Positions 53,128 through 62,707 of a DNA stretch of 64,000 nt are shown here, piece by piece; positions within the stretch are counted from its first letter, which is position 1, and each line of letters opens with the position of its first letter. The notes below the pieces were generated by a model. That model made no database searches. It was given only the letters and a program-made list of their open reading frames with translations, and was not told the origin of the DNA. The stretch is from Bradyrhizobium ottawaense. Its GTDB lineage: Bacteria; Pseudomonadota; Alphaproteobacteria; Rhizobiales; Xanthobacteraceae. The stretch spans positions 1,550,001 through 1,614,000 of the forward strand of contig NZ_LT629693.1 of assembly GCF_900099825.1 (NCBI RefSeq), given 5' to 3'. Position numbers and translations under genes: made by a program.

Positions 53128-54423
53128 TCAGGCTCCCGTGCGTCGCGACCGCATGACGCGGTCAGCCAGCGCAAACGCAGCCGCCAGCACGCAGCCTGCG
53201 ATGATGCCAAAGGTGAGGTCCTCGATCAGCGTGAGCCCGAAGGTCGCCAGCAGCACGCTGGCGCTGCGCCAGCCGTACAGCAGGCGAACGAAGTCTTCCT
53301 TCTCCGCCATGTTCCAGCACACCACGACCAGCACGCCGGCGAGTGTCGCGAGCGGGATGAAGCTTGCCAGTGGCGAGGCGACCAGCATGAACACCAGCAC
53401 GAACACGGCGTGTGCCATGCCGGACACGGGGCTGACTGCGCCCGCGCGGATATTGGTCGCGGTGCGCGCAATCGTTCCGGTCACGCTGATGCCGCCGAAC
53501 AAGGCGGAGGCGACGTTGGCGACGCCCTGCGCGACGACCTCCATGTTGTAGCGGTGCTTGCGCCCGGTCATGCCGTCCGCCACCTTGGCCGACAGCAGGC
53601 TTTCGACGGCGCCCAGAAGCGTGAAGGACAGTGCCGTCGGCAACACCGCGAGAACGGCTGCCGTCGAAAATGCCGGCAGCCTGAGCGTCGGCACGCCGCT
53701 CGGCAGTTGGCCGAAATGGCTGCCGATGGTTTCCACCGGCAAGTGGAACAGCCAGGCGGCAAGCGTGGCAAGCGTGACCGCGATCAGCATTCCCGGCCAG
53801 GTTGGCGCGAGGCGCCGCACCAGGAAGATCAGCGCGGCCGTGCCCACGCCGACGGCGAGCGTGATCGGGCTGATGGTCGGCAGCGCCTGGCCGAGCACGA
53901 CGAGCTTCGGCAGCAATTGTCCGGGTTCGGCGCCGGACAGTTTCAGGCCGGCGAGATCCCTGAGCTGGCTCGCAAAGATCGTGACCGCGATTCCGCAGGT
54001 GAAGCCGACAGTCACGGCATGCGGAATGTAACGGATCAGCGTGCCAAGCCGCAGCAGGCCGATCAAGGTCAACATGAAGCCGGAGATGAACACCGTCAGT
54101 AACAGCCCGTCGAGGCCGAATTTGGAGACGGTTGCGGCCACCAGAACGATGAACGCGCCGGCCGGTCCGCCGATCTGGTAGCGGCTGCCGCCCAGCACCG
54201 ACACTAAAAAGCCGCCGATTACAGCGGCATATAATCCCCGCTCGGGCGATACGCCCGAGGCGACGGCAATCGCCATCGATAACGGAAGCGCCACGATCGC
54301 AACGGTCAAAGCCGCGAGCAGGTCGCGGCGCAGCCAGTCGAGATTGTACCCTTCGGCCAGGATGGTCGCGAGTTTCGGACGATAGACGTGGGCAGTGGCG
54401 GAGCCATCGGGCATGGTGGGCAA
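53128..54423 (-). CDS. SulP-family inorganic anion transporter lacking a STAS domain
   Basis: 431-residue membrane transporter of the SulP family. The signature LSMAIAVASGVSPERGLYAA lies near residue 50 and GGSRYQIGGPAGAFIVLVAA near residue 80; about 10-12 helices follow. Typical SulP proteins of 500-600 residues end in a cytoplasmic STAS domain; this one stops soon after the last helix (FALADRVMRSRR), so the regulatory domain is missing. Sulfate, bicarbonate or a dicarboxylate are possible substrates. Confidence 0.87.
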   Translation of the reverse strand: MPTMPDGSATAHVYRPKLATILAEGYNLDWLRRDLLAALTVAIVALPLSMAIAVASGVSPERGLYAAVIGGFLVSVLGGSRYQIGGPAGAFIVLVAATVSKFGLDGLLLTVFISGFMLTLIGLLRLGTLIRYIPHAVTVGFTCGIAVTIFASQLRDLAGLKLSGAEPGQLLPKLVVLGQALPTISPITLAVGVGTAALIFLVRRLAPTWPGMLIAVTLATLAAWLFHLPVETIGSHFGQLPSGVPTLRLPAFSTAAVLAVLPTALSFTLLGAVESLLSAKVADGMTGRKHRYNMEVVAQGVANVASALFGGISVTGTIARTATNIRAGAVSPVSGMAHAVFVLVFMLVASPLASFIPLATLAGVLVVVCWNMAEKEDFVRLLYGWRSASVLLATFGLTLIEDLTFGIIAGCVLAAAFALADRVMRSRRTGA

Positions 54424-54552
54424 ACCGATCTGGATTCGGGGGGACTATAGCTGACGGAGCCGAGACGTGGGCCGAAAATGCGGTGGTGCGACGTTTTTCA
54501 CTTGATCCAGATCAAATCCCCGGGTCATCTCCGCGCACATGATGGAGTGGAG

Positions 54553-54957
54553 ATGCCCTCGTTCGTCCGGTTGCTCGCGTTCCCGATCCTGCTTGCGTTC
54601 GCGCCCTCGGCATCCGCCAACCCGGCGTTCGAGACCAAGGCGGTTTGCCGAACGGCAATCGCGGTCATCATGGACCGTGACCCCAAACTGGTCCGGGCAA
54701 CCGACGCGCCCGACGGCGTCGTGGTCCTGACCTATGCCCGCCCGTTCGACAATTTCGTCTTTACCTATCGATGCCGGCTCGAGGGCGATCGGGTGGTCTG
54801 GGCGGACGAGCCCGGACGCTGGCGGGACGGCGCCAAGGACGCCAAGGTCTCGTTCGAGGTCGCCGGCACCGGCGACCGCCTTCGCATCATCGTCAGCCGG
54901 GCCAATCGCCCGACCGTGCAGCAACTATTCGATCGCGACCTGAACGAAGTGCCTTAG
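54553..54957 (+). CDS. Secreted hypothetical protein
   Basis: 134-residue protein with signal peptide (MPSFVRLLAFPILLAFAPSA, cleaved after SASA). The mature part has two Cys (KAVCRTA, TYRCRLEG) separated by about 50 residues and a beta-rich pattern (FVFTYRCRLEGDRVVWADEP). Family not recognised. Divergent from the SulP gene and convergent with the mannonate dehydratase gene. Confidence 0.6.
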   Translation: MPSFVRLLAFPILLAFAPSASANPAFETKAVCRTAIAVIMDRDPKLVRATDAPDGVVVLTYARPFDNFVFTYRCRLEGDRVVWADEPGRWRDGAKDAKVSFEVAGTGDRLRIIVSRANRPTVQQLFDRDLNEVP

Positions 54958-54978
54958 CATGTCGCGACGGTCGCGCGA

Positions 54979-56172
54979 TCAGCCCGTATGCTCGATGGCG
55001 CGGATCGCGCCGCGCAGTTCGGCCAGGCCCCGCAATCTGCCGATCGCGGTATAGCCGGGATTGGTCCGCTTGGTCTCGGCGAGATCGTCGAGCATACGGT
55101 GGCCGTGATCCGGCCGGAATATGATTTGATGATCGGAAGAACGCTTACGATTTTCGGTCAGCAGCGCCTTGAGCACCGCGATCATGTCGACATCGCCGTC
55201 GAGATGATCGGACTCGAAGAACGACAGGCCGCCCTCCTCGCGCTTGGTCGCCCGCAGATGGGCAAAGCCGATCCGCGGCGCAAAGCGCTTCGCCATCGCC
55301 GGCAGGTCGTTTTCCTGGCGCACGCCGAGCGAGCCGGTACAGAAACAGATGCCGTTGGCCTTGGACGGAACGGCGTCGAACAGCGCCTGATAGTCTTCCG
55401 CCGACGAGGCGATGCGCGGCAGGCCGAACAGCGGGCGCGGCGGATCGTCGGGATGCAGCGTCAGCGTTACGCCGAGCTGCTCCGCCACCGGCGTCACGCG
55501 CGCGAGGAATTCGCTCAGATGCCGGCGCAGCACCGCAGAATTGATGCCGCGGTATTGCTGCAGGCGGTCGCGAAACTGCGGAATGGTCAGCGGATCGGTG
55601 GTCGATCCCGGCAGCGCGCTGGCGATATTGGTCACGAGGCGGTCGATGTCGACTTGCGTCATGCCGGCAAAGACCTGCCTGGCACGCAGCTGTGCGGCCT
55701 CGGAATATTCCGCCGGAGCTTCGGGCCGCTGCAGGATATGGAGATCGAACGCCGCAAAACGATCCTGGTCGAAGCGCATGGCGCGGGCACCGTTGGGTAA
55801 CTCCCATTCGAGATCGGTGCGGCACCAGTCGACCACGGGCATGAAATTATAGCAGATGATCCTGATGCCGGCGGCGGCCACCGCCTCGAGGCTCGCAATC
55901 CAGGCCTCGATCGAACGCACCGCTTTGCCGCCGAGCCGCTTGACGTCGTCGGGCACCGGGATCGATTCCACCACCGACCAAGTCAGCGGCGAGCGGCCGG
56001 GCTGGCCGTTCTCGATAAAATTCTTGCGTTCTTCGACCGCCGATCGCGTCCAGGCTTCGCCGATCGGCACCTGATGCAGCGCCGTCACCACATCGGTGGC
56101 GCCGGCCTGGCGGATATCGTCCAGCGACACTGGGTCATCGGGCCCATACCACCGCCATCCCTGCAGCATCAT
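54979..56172 (-). CDS. uxuA: Mannonate dehydratase
   Basis: 397-residue enzyme that dehydrates D-mannonate to 2-keto-3-deoxygluconate (EC 4.2.1.8), the step after fructuronate reductase. The TIM-barrel family shows MLQGWRWYGPDDPVSLDDIR at the N-terminus, ICYNFMPVVDWCRTDLEWEL near residue 105, LTLHPDDPPRPLFGLPRIAS near residue 240 and HLDGDVDMIAVL with the metal-site His/Asp near residue 330. Last gene of the operon that begins with the GntR regulator at 61 kb, 28 bases after the dehydrogenase. Confidence 0.93.
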   Translation of the reverse strand: MMLQGWRWYGPDDPVSLDDIRQAGATDVVTALHQVPIGEAWTRSAVEERKNFIENGQPGRSPLTWSVVESIPVPDDVKRLGGKAVRSIEAWIASLEAVAAAGIRIICYNFMPVVDWCRTDLEWELPNGARAMRFDQDRFAAFDLHILQRPEAPAEYSEAAQLRARQVFAGMTQVDIDRLVTNIASALPGSTTDPLTIPQFRDRLQQYRGINSAVLRRHLSEFLARVTPVAEQLGVTLTLHPDDPPRPLFGLPRIASSAEDYQALFDAVPSKANGICFCTGSLGVRQENDLPAMAKRFAPRIGFAHLRATKREEGGLSFFESDHLDGDVDMIAVLKALLTENRKRSSDHQIIFRPDHGHRMLDDLAETKRTNPGYTAIGRLRGLAELRGAIRAIEHTG

Positions 56173-56200
56173 GCGGAGTCTCCTGAATGTGTGTCGCCGA

Positions 56201-57250
56201 TCAATGCGCTGTCAGTACGACCTTGACGCTTTGCGAACGATCGAGCGCAAGGCGAACCGCGTCGGGCGCCCCCGACAACGGACGTTCGGCCGTCACCAGC
56301 GCCAGCACGTCGATGCTGCCATCGGCGATCAGTTCGACCGCGGTGAAGAATTCAGCCCCGAAGCGGAACGAGCCGCGAAGATCGATCTCCTTGGCCATCA
56401 CCGCGTTCGCCGGCACCGGAATCTGCCCGCCCGGGAGATTGCCGACCTGAACCACGATGCCGCCGCGCCTGACAACGCCGATCGCGCTCGCAAGGCCCGC
56501 CGCCGTTCCCGACACTTCGAACGCCACATCGAAAGGCTGCGCCGCGGCCTGCGCCTTCAGCGCCTCGTCACCGCCGGAGATGTCGACAACATGGCTGGCG
56601 CCGAGCCTGGTCGCGAACGCCAACGGCGCCGCCGCAATATCGACGACGGTGACGTCGGCGACCCCTGCCCGGCGCGCCGCCAGCATGGTCAGCAGTCCGA
56701 TCGGACCGGCGCCGAACAGCACCGCACGCTTGCCGTTGACGTCACCGGCACGCGCGACCGCGTGCAGGCATACCGCCAGCGGTTCGGCCAGGGCTGCCGC
56801 CTGATACGTCACGTGGTCCGGAATCTTCACGCACTGCGCCGGGACGGCATCGAACACAGAGGCAAAACCGCCCTGCATGTGCGGCGTCTTCGAGGCCGAT
56901 CCCATGAAGAAGATGTTTTCGCAGAGGTTTGCCCGGTTCTCGCGGCAGGGCTTGCAATGGCCGCACCAGCGCGACGGATTGACGGCAACCCTGTCGCCAA
57001 TTTTCAGGCCCGGTGCGGGGCCGGCGATCTCGACGACTTCGCCCGCGATCTCGTGGCCGAGCACGAGCGGCGAAGTCACGACGAAATCTCCGGTGCGGGC
57101 ATGGCGATAGTAGTGCATGTCCGAACCGCAAATGCCGCCGGCGCCGAACCGGATGCGCACCATGCCGGACGCCAGCGGATCGAGCGCCCGCTCGACCATG
57201 CGCAGATCTTCCGGGCCGAACAGGGTTGCGGCCAATGCCATCGATGTCAT
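56201..57250 (-). CDS. Zn-dependent sugar-acid dehydrogenase, L-idonate 5-dehydrogenase-like
   Basis: 349-residue medium-chain alcohol dehydrogenase. Catalytic zinc ligands are Cys41 (GGICGSDMHYY) and His/Glu in VLGHEIAGEV; the structural zinc site is the four-Cys cluster in RWCGHCKPCRENRANLCEN. The NAD(P)-binding motif is AVLFGAGPIGLL near residue 170. Similar to L-idonate or L-gulonate 5-dehydrogenase, which makes 5-ketogluconate or fructuronate-linked products. Its stop and start overlap the TRAP permease gene (ATGA). The longer reading frame is a shadow of the permease. Confidence 0.85.
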   Translation of the reverse strand: MTSMALAATLFGPEDLRMVERALDPLASGMVRIRFGAGGICGSDMHYYRHARTGDFVVTSPLVLGHEIAGEVVEIAGPAPGLKIGDRVAVNPSRWCGHCKPCRENRANLCENIFFMGSASKTPHMQGGFASVFDAVPAQCVKIPDHVTYQAAALAEPLAVCLHAVARAGDVNGKRAVLFGAGPIGLLTMLAARRAGVADVTVVDIAAAPLAFATRLGASHVVDISGGDEALKAQAAAQPFDVAFEVSGTAAGLASAIGVVRRGGIVVQVGNLPGGQIPVPANAVMAKEIDLRGSFRFGAEFFTAVELIADGSIDVLALVTAERPLSGAPDAVRLALDRSQSVKVVLTAH

Positions 57251-58653
57251 TTTGCTAGTCCCATATATTTCGGTAACCAGAGCGTCAGCTCCGGGATGTA
57301 AGTGATCGCAATCAGCGCCAGCAACAACGGCACCAGCCACGGCAGGATCGCCATCGTCGTACGCTCGACCGACAGTTTTGCCACGCGCGCGAGCACGAAC
57401 AGCACCATACCGAGCGGCGGATGCAGCAACCCGATCATCAGGTTGAGCGTCATGATCAGGCCGAAATGGATCGGATCGATCCCGAGCTTGAGAACGATCG
57501 GCAGCAGGATCGGCACCAGGATGGTGATCGCGGCGATGGTATCGATGAAACAGCCGACGAACAGGATCAGGATATTCGCGAGCAGCAGGAACACCCATTT
57601 GTTGTGGGTGATCCCGAGTATCGTGTCGGTCAGGATCTGCGCCGCTTGCGAGACCGTCAGCAGCCACGCAAAAATCGAGGCCGCGGTGACGATGAACAGC
57701 ACGGAGGCCGTGGTCTCGATGGTATCGAACGTCGCCTTGGCCACCGTCTTCATCGTCATCGAGCGATAGCGCACCAGACCCAGAAACAGCGACCAGATCA
57801 CGGCGGCGACCGCGGCTTCGGTCGGCGTGAACCAGCCGAGCGTCATGCCGCCGATCAGGATGACCGGCGCCATCAACGCCATCACGGCCGAGAAATCAAA
57901 GTACCAATCGAGCGCCAGCAGGACGGCGAGCCCGATCCCGACCGCCATATTGGTCGAGAGGCCGGCGACGACCATCAGCCAGACCGCAAGTGGGAAGCCC
58001 AGCACGATGACGATCTCAAGGCCGGCCGATCCGATCTGCGCCCATGAGAACGGGGAATCGCTGCCCCAGCCGTTCTTGTGCGCGAAATAGGCCACCGTCG
58101 CCATCATCAGCAAGGTCATGACCGCGCCGGGAATCACGCCGCCGAGAAACAGCGCGCCGATCGAGACGTTCGCCATCATGCCGTAGATCACGAACGGCAG
58201 CGACGGCGGGATGATCGGGCCGAGCGTTGCGGAGGCCGCCGTCACGCCGACGGAAAATTCCGTCGAGTAGCCGTGGTCCTGCATCGCCTTGATCTCGATG
58301 GTGCCGAGGCCGGCGGCGTCCGCGATCGCGGTGCCGGACATGCCGGAGAAGATCACCGAGCCGATGATGTTGACGTGGCCGAGGCCGCCGCGCATCCAGC
58401 CGACGAGGGCGACCGCAAACTTGTAGATGCGGCCGGTGACGCCGGCGATGTTCATGAGATTGCCGGCAAGAATGAAGAACGGCACCGCCAGCAGGGGAAA
58501 ACTCTCGACGCCGGCGATCATGCGCTGCGCCAACGTCACATCGGGCGTGATGCCGGTAACGAGAATATACAAGAGCGAGGATGCGGCCATCGCCAGCGCG
58601 ACGGGAAGGCCGAGCAGCATCAGGATCAGAAATCCGCCGAGGAGCAGCAGCAT
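57247..58653 (-). CDS. dctM: TRAP transporter large permease (DctM)
   Basis: 468-residue polytopic protein of the DctM family with about 12-13 membrane segments. Hallmarks are FSGMSGTAIADAAGLGTIEI near residue 105, ASATLGPIIPPSLPFVIYG near residue 142 and GGMTLGWFTPTEAAVAAVIW near residue 270. It forms the Na+-coupled channel for the hexuronate-type substrate. Start MLLLLGG lies 4 bases after the small-subunit stop. Confidence 0.92.
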   Translation of the reverse strand: MLLLLGGFLILMLLGLPVALAMAASSLLYILVTGITPDVTLAQRMIAGVESFPLLAVPFFILAGNLMNIAGVTGRIYKFAVALVGWMRGGLGHVNIIGSVIFSGMSGTAIADAAGLGTIEIKAMQDHGYSTEFSVGVTAASATLGPIIPPSLPFVIYGMMANVSIGALFLGGVIPGAVMTLLMMATVAYFAHKNGWGSDSPFSWAQIGSAGLEIVIVLGFPLAVWLMVVAGLSTNMAVGIGLAVLLALDWYFDFSAVMALMAPVILIGGMTLGWFTPTEAAVAAVIWSLFLGLVRYRSMTMKTVAKATFDTIETTASVLFIVTAASIFAWLLTVSQAAQILTDTILGITHNKWVFLLLANILILFVGCFIDTIAAITILVPILLPIVLKLGIDPIHFGLIMTLNLMIGLLHPPLGMVLFVLARVAKLSVERTTMAILPWLVPLLLALIAITYIPELTLWLPKYMGLAK

Positions 58654-58657
58654 CGCC

Positions 58658-59236
58658 TTACCCTTCCGTTCCGTCGAATGCGCCAGGGCGCTCCAGGATC
58701 GAGTAACCCCGCCGCCAGTTCTCGACCGCAATCTGGATCGAGCGGCCGAACATCAGCACGAAGCCGAGTAGCACGGCGTAATAGACGAAGCCCTTCTGGA
58801 ACTTGATCGTCGTCATCCGCTCGTCGCCGATGATCTGGATGAACTGCCAGACCAGCATGGCGGCGTAGCCGAAGAACACGATCCGGATCAGGTCGATCAC
58901 GGTCGACAGCGCGCGCGCGGGCAGATGCGGCAGATAGCGGAAAATCAGATCCACCTGGATGTGCCGCGACAGCCGCACGCACATCGAAGAACCGATGAAC
59001 ACCACCCCGATCAGGCAGTAGGTCGCGATCTCCTCGGTCCAGGCGTAGCTGTCGTTGAGGACATAGCGGGTGAAGAACTGCAGGAAGACGCACAGCGCCA
59101 TGATCCAGAAGATCGCGAGCGCCAGCCAGTCTTCCGGCGCGTATTGCCCGAGGTCGGCGCTGACGGGCGCTTCCTCCTCGAACGTGTGGGCGATCTCGTC
59201 CCCCGATATCTGCTTGTGCACTTCAACCGTCGACAT
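58658..59236 (-). CDS. dctQ: TRAP transporter small permease (DctQ)
   Basis: 192-residue four-helix subunit. RYVLNDSYAWTEEIATYCLI near residue 65 and GSSMCVRLSRHIQVDLIFRY near residue 90 are typical of DctQ. N-terminal 35 residues are hydrophilic and acidic. Start at MSTVEVHK, preceded by GAAAGAGGGCAG. It ends 4 bases before dctM. Confidence 0.9.
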   Translation of the reverse strand: MSTVEVHKQISGDEIAHTFEEEAPVSADLGQYAPEDWLALAIFWIMALCVFLQFFTRYVLNDSYAWTEEIATYCLIGVVFIGSSMCVRLSRHIQVDLIFRYLPHLPARALSTVIDLIRIVFFGYAAMLVWQFIQIIGDERMTTIKFQKGFVYYAVLLGFVLMFGRSIQIAVENWRRGYSILERPGAFDGTEG

Positions 59237-59331
59237 CTGCCCTCTTTCCATTCTGGCGTCGGGAGAACCTGGACCGGGCTGTCGCCGTGCCGTCGCGGGG
59301 ACGCGGCCGGCACGGACGAAAGCCCAGCCGT

Positions 59332-60315
59332 CTACTTGATGGCCTGGATGCGATCCCAGTCGGCCTTGCGATAATCGAAGCTCTCGAAGCTCGTCGTCTT
59401 GAGCACGGTATCGCGGAACTCGTCCTTGTTGATCTCGGTCACAGTCAGGCCCTTCTCCTTGAAGAAGGCAATCAGCTTGGCTTCGTTGACCTTGATCTCC
59501 GCGGTGGCCTTTGCTGCCGCCTCCTGCGCCACGTCGGTGAAGATCTTGCGATCCTCGTCGCTGAGCTTCTTCCAGAGGCTGGCGGAAATGATGGTGTTGA
59601 GGTGGTCGACGATGTGACCGGTCAGCACGATATGCTTCTGCACCTCGTAGAACTTCTTGGCCTCGATCGTCGTCAGCGGATTTTCCTGGGCTTCGACCGT
59701 GCCGTTCTGCAGCGCGAGATAAACCTCCGCGAAGGCGATCGGCGCGGTGTTGGCGCCGCAGGCACGCGGCATCGCCAGATAGGCCGGCACGTCAGGTACC
59801 CGCATCTTCAGGCCCTTCATGTCGGCACAGGTTTTGATCGGCTTGTTCGACGAGGTGTGCCGCACGCCATAATAGCTCACCGCCACGATGTGATGGCCGG
59901 TCTTGTCCTCGTAGCCCTTGGCGAGCTCCTTGAAGACGTCGCTCTTGGTGTAGGCCAGGAGATGATCGGCATCACGGAAGGTGTAGGGATAATAGGTCAC
60001 GCCGATCGGCGGGTAGCTCTTGGCAGCAAAACTCGATCCGGAAATGATGATGTCGACCGAACCGAGCGACAGGCCCTGGTTGATGTCGGCTTCCTTGCCG
60101 AGTTGGGAGGCCGGATAGACGTCGATCGCGTAGCGGTTGTTGGTTCGCTTGTTGATTTCCTGCGCGGCCCAGACCGAGGCGGTGTGGAACGGCTCGGAGG
60201 TTTCATAGACGTGGGCCCATTTGAGCTTGCTCTGGGCCATGCCGGCGGTGGTCGCGGCCATCAGCGCTGCGGCGGACGCCGCCAATACCATCGTCAATTT
60301 CTTCAACACGTGCAT
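59332..60315 (-). CDS. dctP: TRAP transporter substrate-binding protein (DctP)
   Basis: 327-residue periplasmic protein with signal peptide (MHVLKKLTMVLAASAAALMA, cleaved after GMA). The mature protein starts SKLKWAHVYETSEPFHTASV. The ligand-binding region has the conserved Arg in GLKMRVPDVPAYLAMPRACG and QNGTVEAQENPLTTIEAKKF. By context it binds a hexuronate such as glucuronate or galacturonate, or fructuronate itself. Start set by CGGAGGGA; the longer frame is noncoding or reads into the regulator gene. Confidence 0.92.
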   Translation of the reverse strand: MHVLKKLTMVLAASAAALMAATTAGMAQSKLKWAHVYETSEPFHTASVWAAQEINKRTNNRYAIDVYPASQLGKEADINQGLSLGSVDIIISGSSFAAKSYPPIGVTYYPYTFRDADHLLAYTKSDVFKELAKGYEDKTGHHIVAVSYYGVRHTSSNKPIKTCADMKGLKMRVPDVPAYLAMPRACGANTAPIAFAEVYLALQNGTVEAQENPLTTIEAKKFYEVQKHIVLTGHIVDHLNTIISASLWKKLSDEDRKIFTDVAQEAAAKATAEIKVNEAKLIAFFKEKGLTVTEINKDEFRDTVLKTTSFESFDYRKADWDRIQAIK

Positions 60316-60353
60316 TCCCTCCGTTGTTATCGTTTGCTCTTGTCTTGATCGTC

Positions 60354-61130
60354 TCAGCCGTTCCCTGCCGAGACACGGGACATCGGCGCCGCCTCCGTCC
60401 CAAAACTCTGGGCAAAGCGCGCCTGTGAACGCGCCAGATGCTCGCGCATCGCCGCCCGGGCGGCGTCGGGATCGTGGGCCACAATGGCATCGCGAATCGC
60501 CTGATGCTCGGCCAGCGCAGCCCCCCAGGATTCCGGATTCTCGAAATAATGCGCGAGTTTTGCGAAGTAGGGATTGAGCCGCTGATCGAACAGCTCGCCG
60601 ACGACACGGACCAGCACGGCATTGTCGAGGCATCCGGCGACCGCGACGTGAAACGCACGATCATGGATCATCGAGGCTTCGCCGGGATGCTGCACGGTCG
60701 CCATCGCCTCGAGCGAGGCGTCGATGCGCGCGATATCGTCCGCTGTCGCGACCCTCGCCGCCTGCTCGGCGATGGCGGCCCCGATGAATTCGCGGGCGCG
60801 CAGCAGTTCGAACGGTCCTTCGATCATCCCGGCGAGGTGCGAAGGCAACGCGTGCGCCGCCGGTTCGCTGACATAGATGCCGGAGCCGACGCGAATGCGA
60901 ACGAGGCCTTCGACCTCGAGCGCGATCAGCGCTTCGCGCACGGTCGGCCGTGAGACCTTCAACTGTTCGGCCAGATCGCGCTCGGTCGGAAGCCGGCTGC
61001 CGACGGTGTATTCGCCACGCTCGATCAAGCCGCGAAGCTGATCGGCAATCTGGCGATATAGGCGTCGCGCTTCCACAGCCTCGAGCGGCACGCTCGTCTC
61101 TCCCTGAAGCGATCCCCGGTGGATGGCCAT
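60354..61130 (-). CDS. GntR/FCD-family transcriptional regulator, UxuR-like
   Basis: 258-residue regulator. The GntR winged helix (residues 20-90) has the signature [20 protein letters not shown]; the FCD domain (about 100-240) keeps the metal-binding Asp and His positions ([13 protein letters not shown] and [12 protein letters not shown]). It is the first gene of the hexuronate operon. A 17-base inverted repeat lies five bases upstream of its start, which would allow autoregulation and control of the divergent reductase. An inducer such as fructuronate is inferred. Confidence 0.9.
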   Translation of the reverse strand: MAIHRGSLQGETSVPLEAVEARRLYRQIADQLRGLIERGEYTVGSRLPTERDLAEQLKVSRPTVREALIALEVEGLVRIRVGSGIYVSEPAAHALPSHLAGMIEGPFELLRAREFIGAAIAEQAARVATADDIARIDASLEAMATVQHPGEASMIHDRAFHVAVAGCLDNAVLVRVVGELFDQRLNPYFAKLAHYFENPESWGAALAEHQAIRDAIVAHDPDAARAAMREHLARSQARFAQSFGTEAAPMSRVSAGNG

Positions 61131-61134
61131 CGAA

Positions 61135-61151
61135 AATTGGCCTTACCAATT
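61135..61151. promoter_or_regulatory. UxuR-like operator between regulator and fructuronate reductase
   Basis: AATTGGCCTTACCAATT: perfect 6-base arms AATTGG/CCAATT with a 5-base spacer. It resembles the enterobacterial UxuR/ExuR box (ATTGGTATACCAAT-type). It is placed between the divergent genes, overlapping where both promoters would be. Confidence 0.65.
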
Positions 61152-61179
61152 GACCAATGATTGACGGAACCGGTTCCAC

Positions 61180-62700
61180 ATGTCAAGCGAGGGGACCAAA
61201 TTCGTCCATCCTAACCCGATAGAGGGCCGTTTGCGCCTCTCCAACGCCAGCCTCGACCGGCTCCCGGGCCAGATCCGTCGCCCGGCCTACAACCGCTCGG
61301 ACATCAGGCCGGGCATCGTTCATCTCGGGATCGGCGCCTTTCACCGGGCGCACCAGGCGGTCGTGATCGACGATCTTCTCGCTCAGGGCGCATCGGGGTG
61401 GGGAATCGTCGGCGCCAGCCTGCGAAGTCCGGACACGCGCGACGCCCTGATCCCGCAGGATTGCCTCTATACCCTTGCCGTTCGTTCCGGCGCCGGCACC
61501 GAACACCGGATTATCGGCTCCGTCCTTGAGACCATCGTCGCGCCCGCTAACCCCGCGGTACTGATCGCGCGAATGGCCGATCCCGCAACGCGCATCGTCT
61601 CGCTGACCGTCACCGAGAAGGGCTATTGCCACACGCCGCAAGCCGGCGAGCTCGACGAACAGCATCCCGATATCGTTCACGACCTGCAGCATCCGGACGC
61701 GCCGCGATCGGCGCCGGGATTCATCGTGGCCGCGCTTGCGCGCCGGCAGGCTGCGGGCACCGTCCCCTTCACCATCCTGTCCTGCGACAATCTCGCCGCC
61801 AACGGCCACACCGCCAAGCGCATCGTCACGCAGTTCGCCGCCTTGCGATCGCGCGAACTCGCCCGATGGATCGAGGACGAGGTCGCCTTCCCGTCGACGA
61901 TGGTCGACCGGATCGTGCCGGAGACCACCGAAGCCGACCGCGCTTCGGTCGCAGCCGCGCTCGGCATGACCGACGCCTGGCCCGTGGTCACCGAGCCGTT
62001 CACGCAATGGATCGTCGAGGATCGGTTCCCGGCCGGACGGCCGGATTTCGTCGCCGCCGGCGTGCAGCTCGTCTCCGACGTGACGCCGTTCGAACACATG
62101 AAGCTGCGGCTGCTCAACGCCAGCCACTCGGCGCTCGCCTATCTCGGCTATCTCGCAGGCTTTGAGACCATCGCCGCCGCCATGACCGACGCGCGCTTTG
62201 CAGCCTATGCGCGGCAAGTGATGGAAGACGCGGCGCCGACACTGGAGATGCCCGCGGGTACCGATCTCGCGGCCTACAGCGTATCGCTGCTGCAACGCTT
62301 TTCGAATCCGGCTTTGCACCACCGCACCTGGCAGATTGCGATGGACGGATCGCAGAAACTGCCGCAACGGCTGCTCGCCGCCATGCAGGACCGGCTGCGG
62401 ATGGGCTTGCCGATCGACACCCACGCGCTCGCCGTCGCAGGCTGGATGCGCTACGTCACCGCCAGGGACGAAGCCGGAGGTGCGATCGACGTGCGCGATC
62501 CAATCGCAGCAAAGTTGAAGGCCATCGCCGACAGCGCGGGTCCGGTTGCAGATCGGCTGGCTCCGGCCCTGCTGGAGGTCAGCTCTATCTTCGGAACGCT
62601 CGGCGGCGACACCCGCATGCGCAGCGCCGTCACGCAGGCGCTGGCAAAACTCTATGAGGTCGGCGCGCGGCAGGCCGTGCAGGAATTTCGTCCCGTATGA
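61180..62700 (+). CDS. uxuB: Fructuronate reductase / mannitol dehydrogenase family
   Basis: 506-residue polyol dehydrogenase that reduces D-fructuronate to D-mannonate with NADH (EC 1.1.1.57), the substrate of UxuA. The NAD-binding motif is GIVHLGIGAFHRAHQAVVID near residue 45, and the catalytic Lys region is FEHMKLRLLNASHSALAYLG near residue 310. Mannitol or D-arabinitol dehydrogenase is the alternative, but uxuA and the TRAP operon across the operator favour fructuronate. A start a few codons later is possible. Confidence 0.87.
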   Translation: MSSEGTKFVHPNPIEGRLRLSNASLDRLPGQIRRPAYNRSDIRPGIVHLGIGAFHRAHQAVVIDDLLAQGASGWGIVGASLRSPDTRDALIPQDCLYTLAVRSGAGTEHRIIGSVLETIVAPANPAVLIARMADPATRIVSLTVTEKGYCHTPQAGELDEQHPDIVHDLQHPDAPRSAPGFIVAALARRQAAGTVPFTILSCDNLAANGHTAKRIVTQFAALRSRELARWIEDEVAFPSTMVDRIVPETTEADRASVAAALGMTDAWPVVTEPFTQWIVEDRFPAGRPDFVAAGVQLVSDVTPFEHMKLRLLNASHSALAYLGYLAGFETIAAAMTDARFAAYARQVMEDAAPTLEMPAGTDLAAYSVSLLQRFSNPALHHRTWQIAMDGSQKLPQRLLAAMQDRLRMGLPIDTHALAVAGWMRYVTARDEAGGAIDVRDPIAAKLKAIADSAGPVADRLAPALLEVSSIFGTLGGDTRMRSAVTQALAKLYEVGARQAVQEFRPV

Positions 62701-62707
62701 TTTGAGG

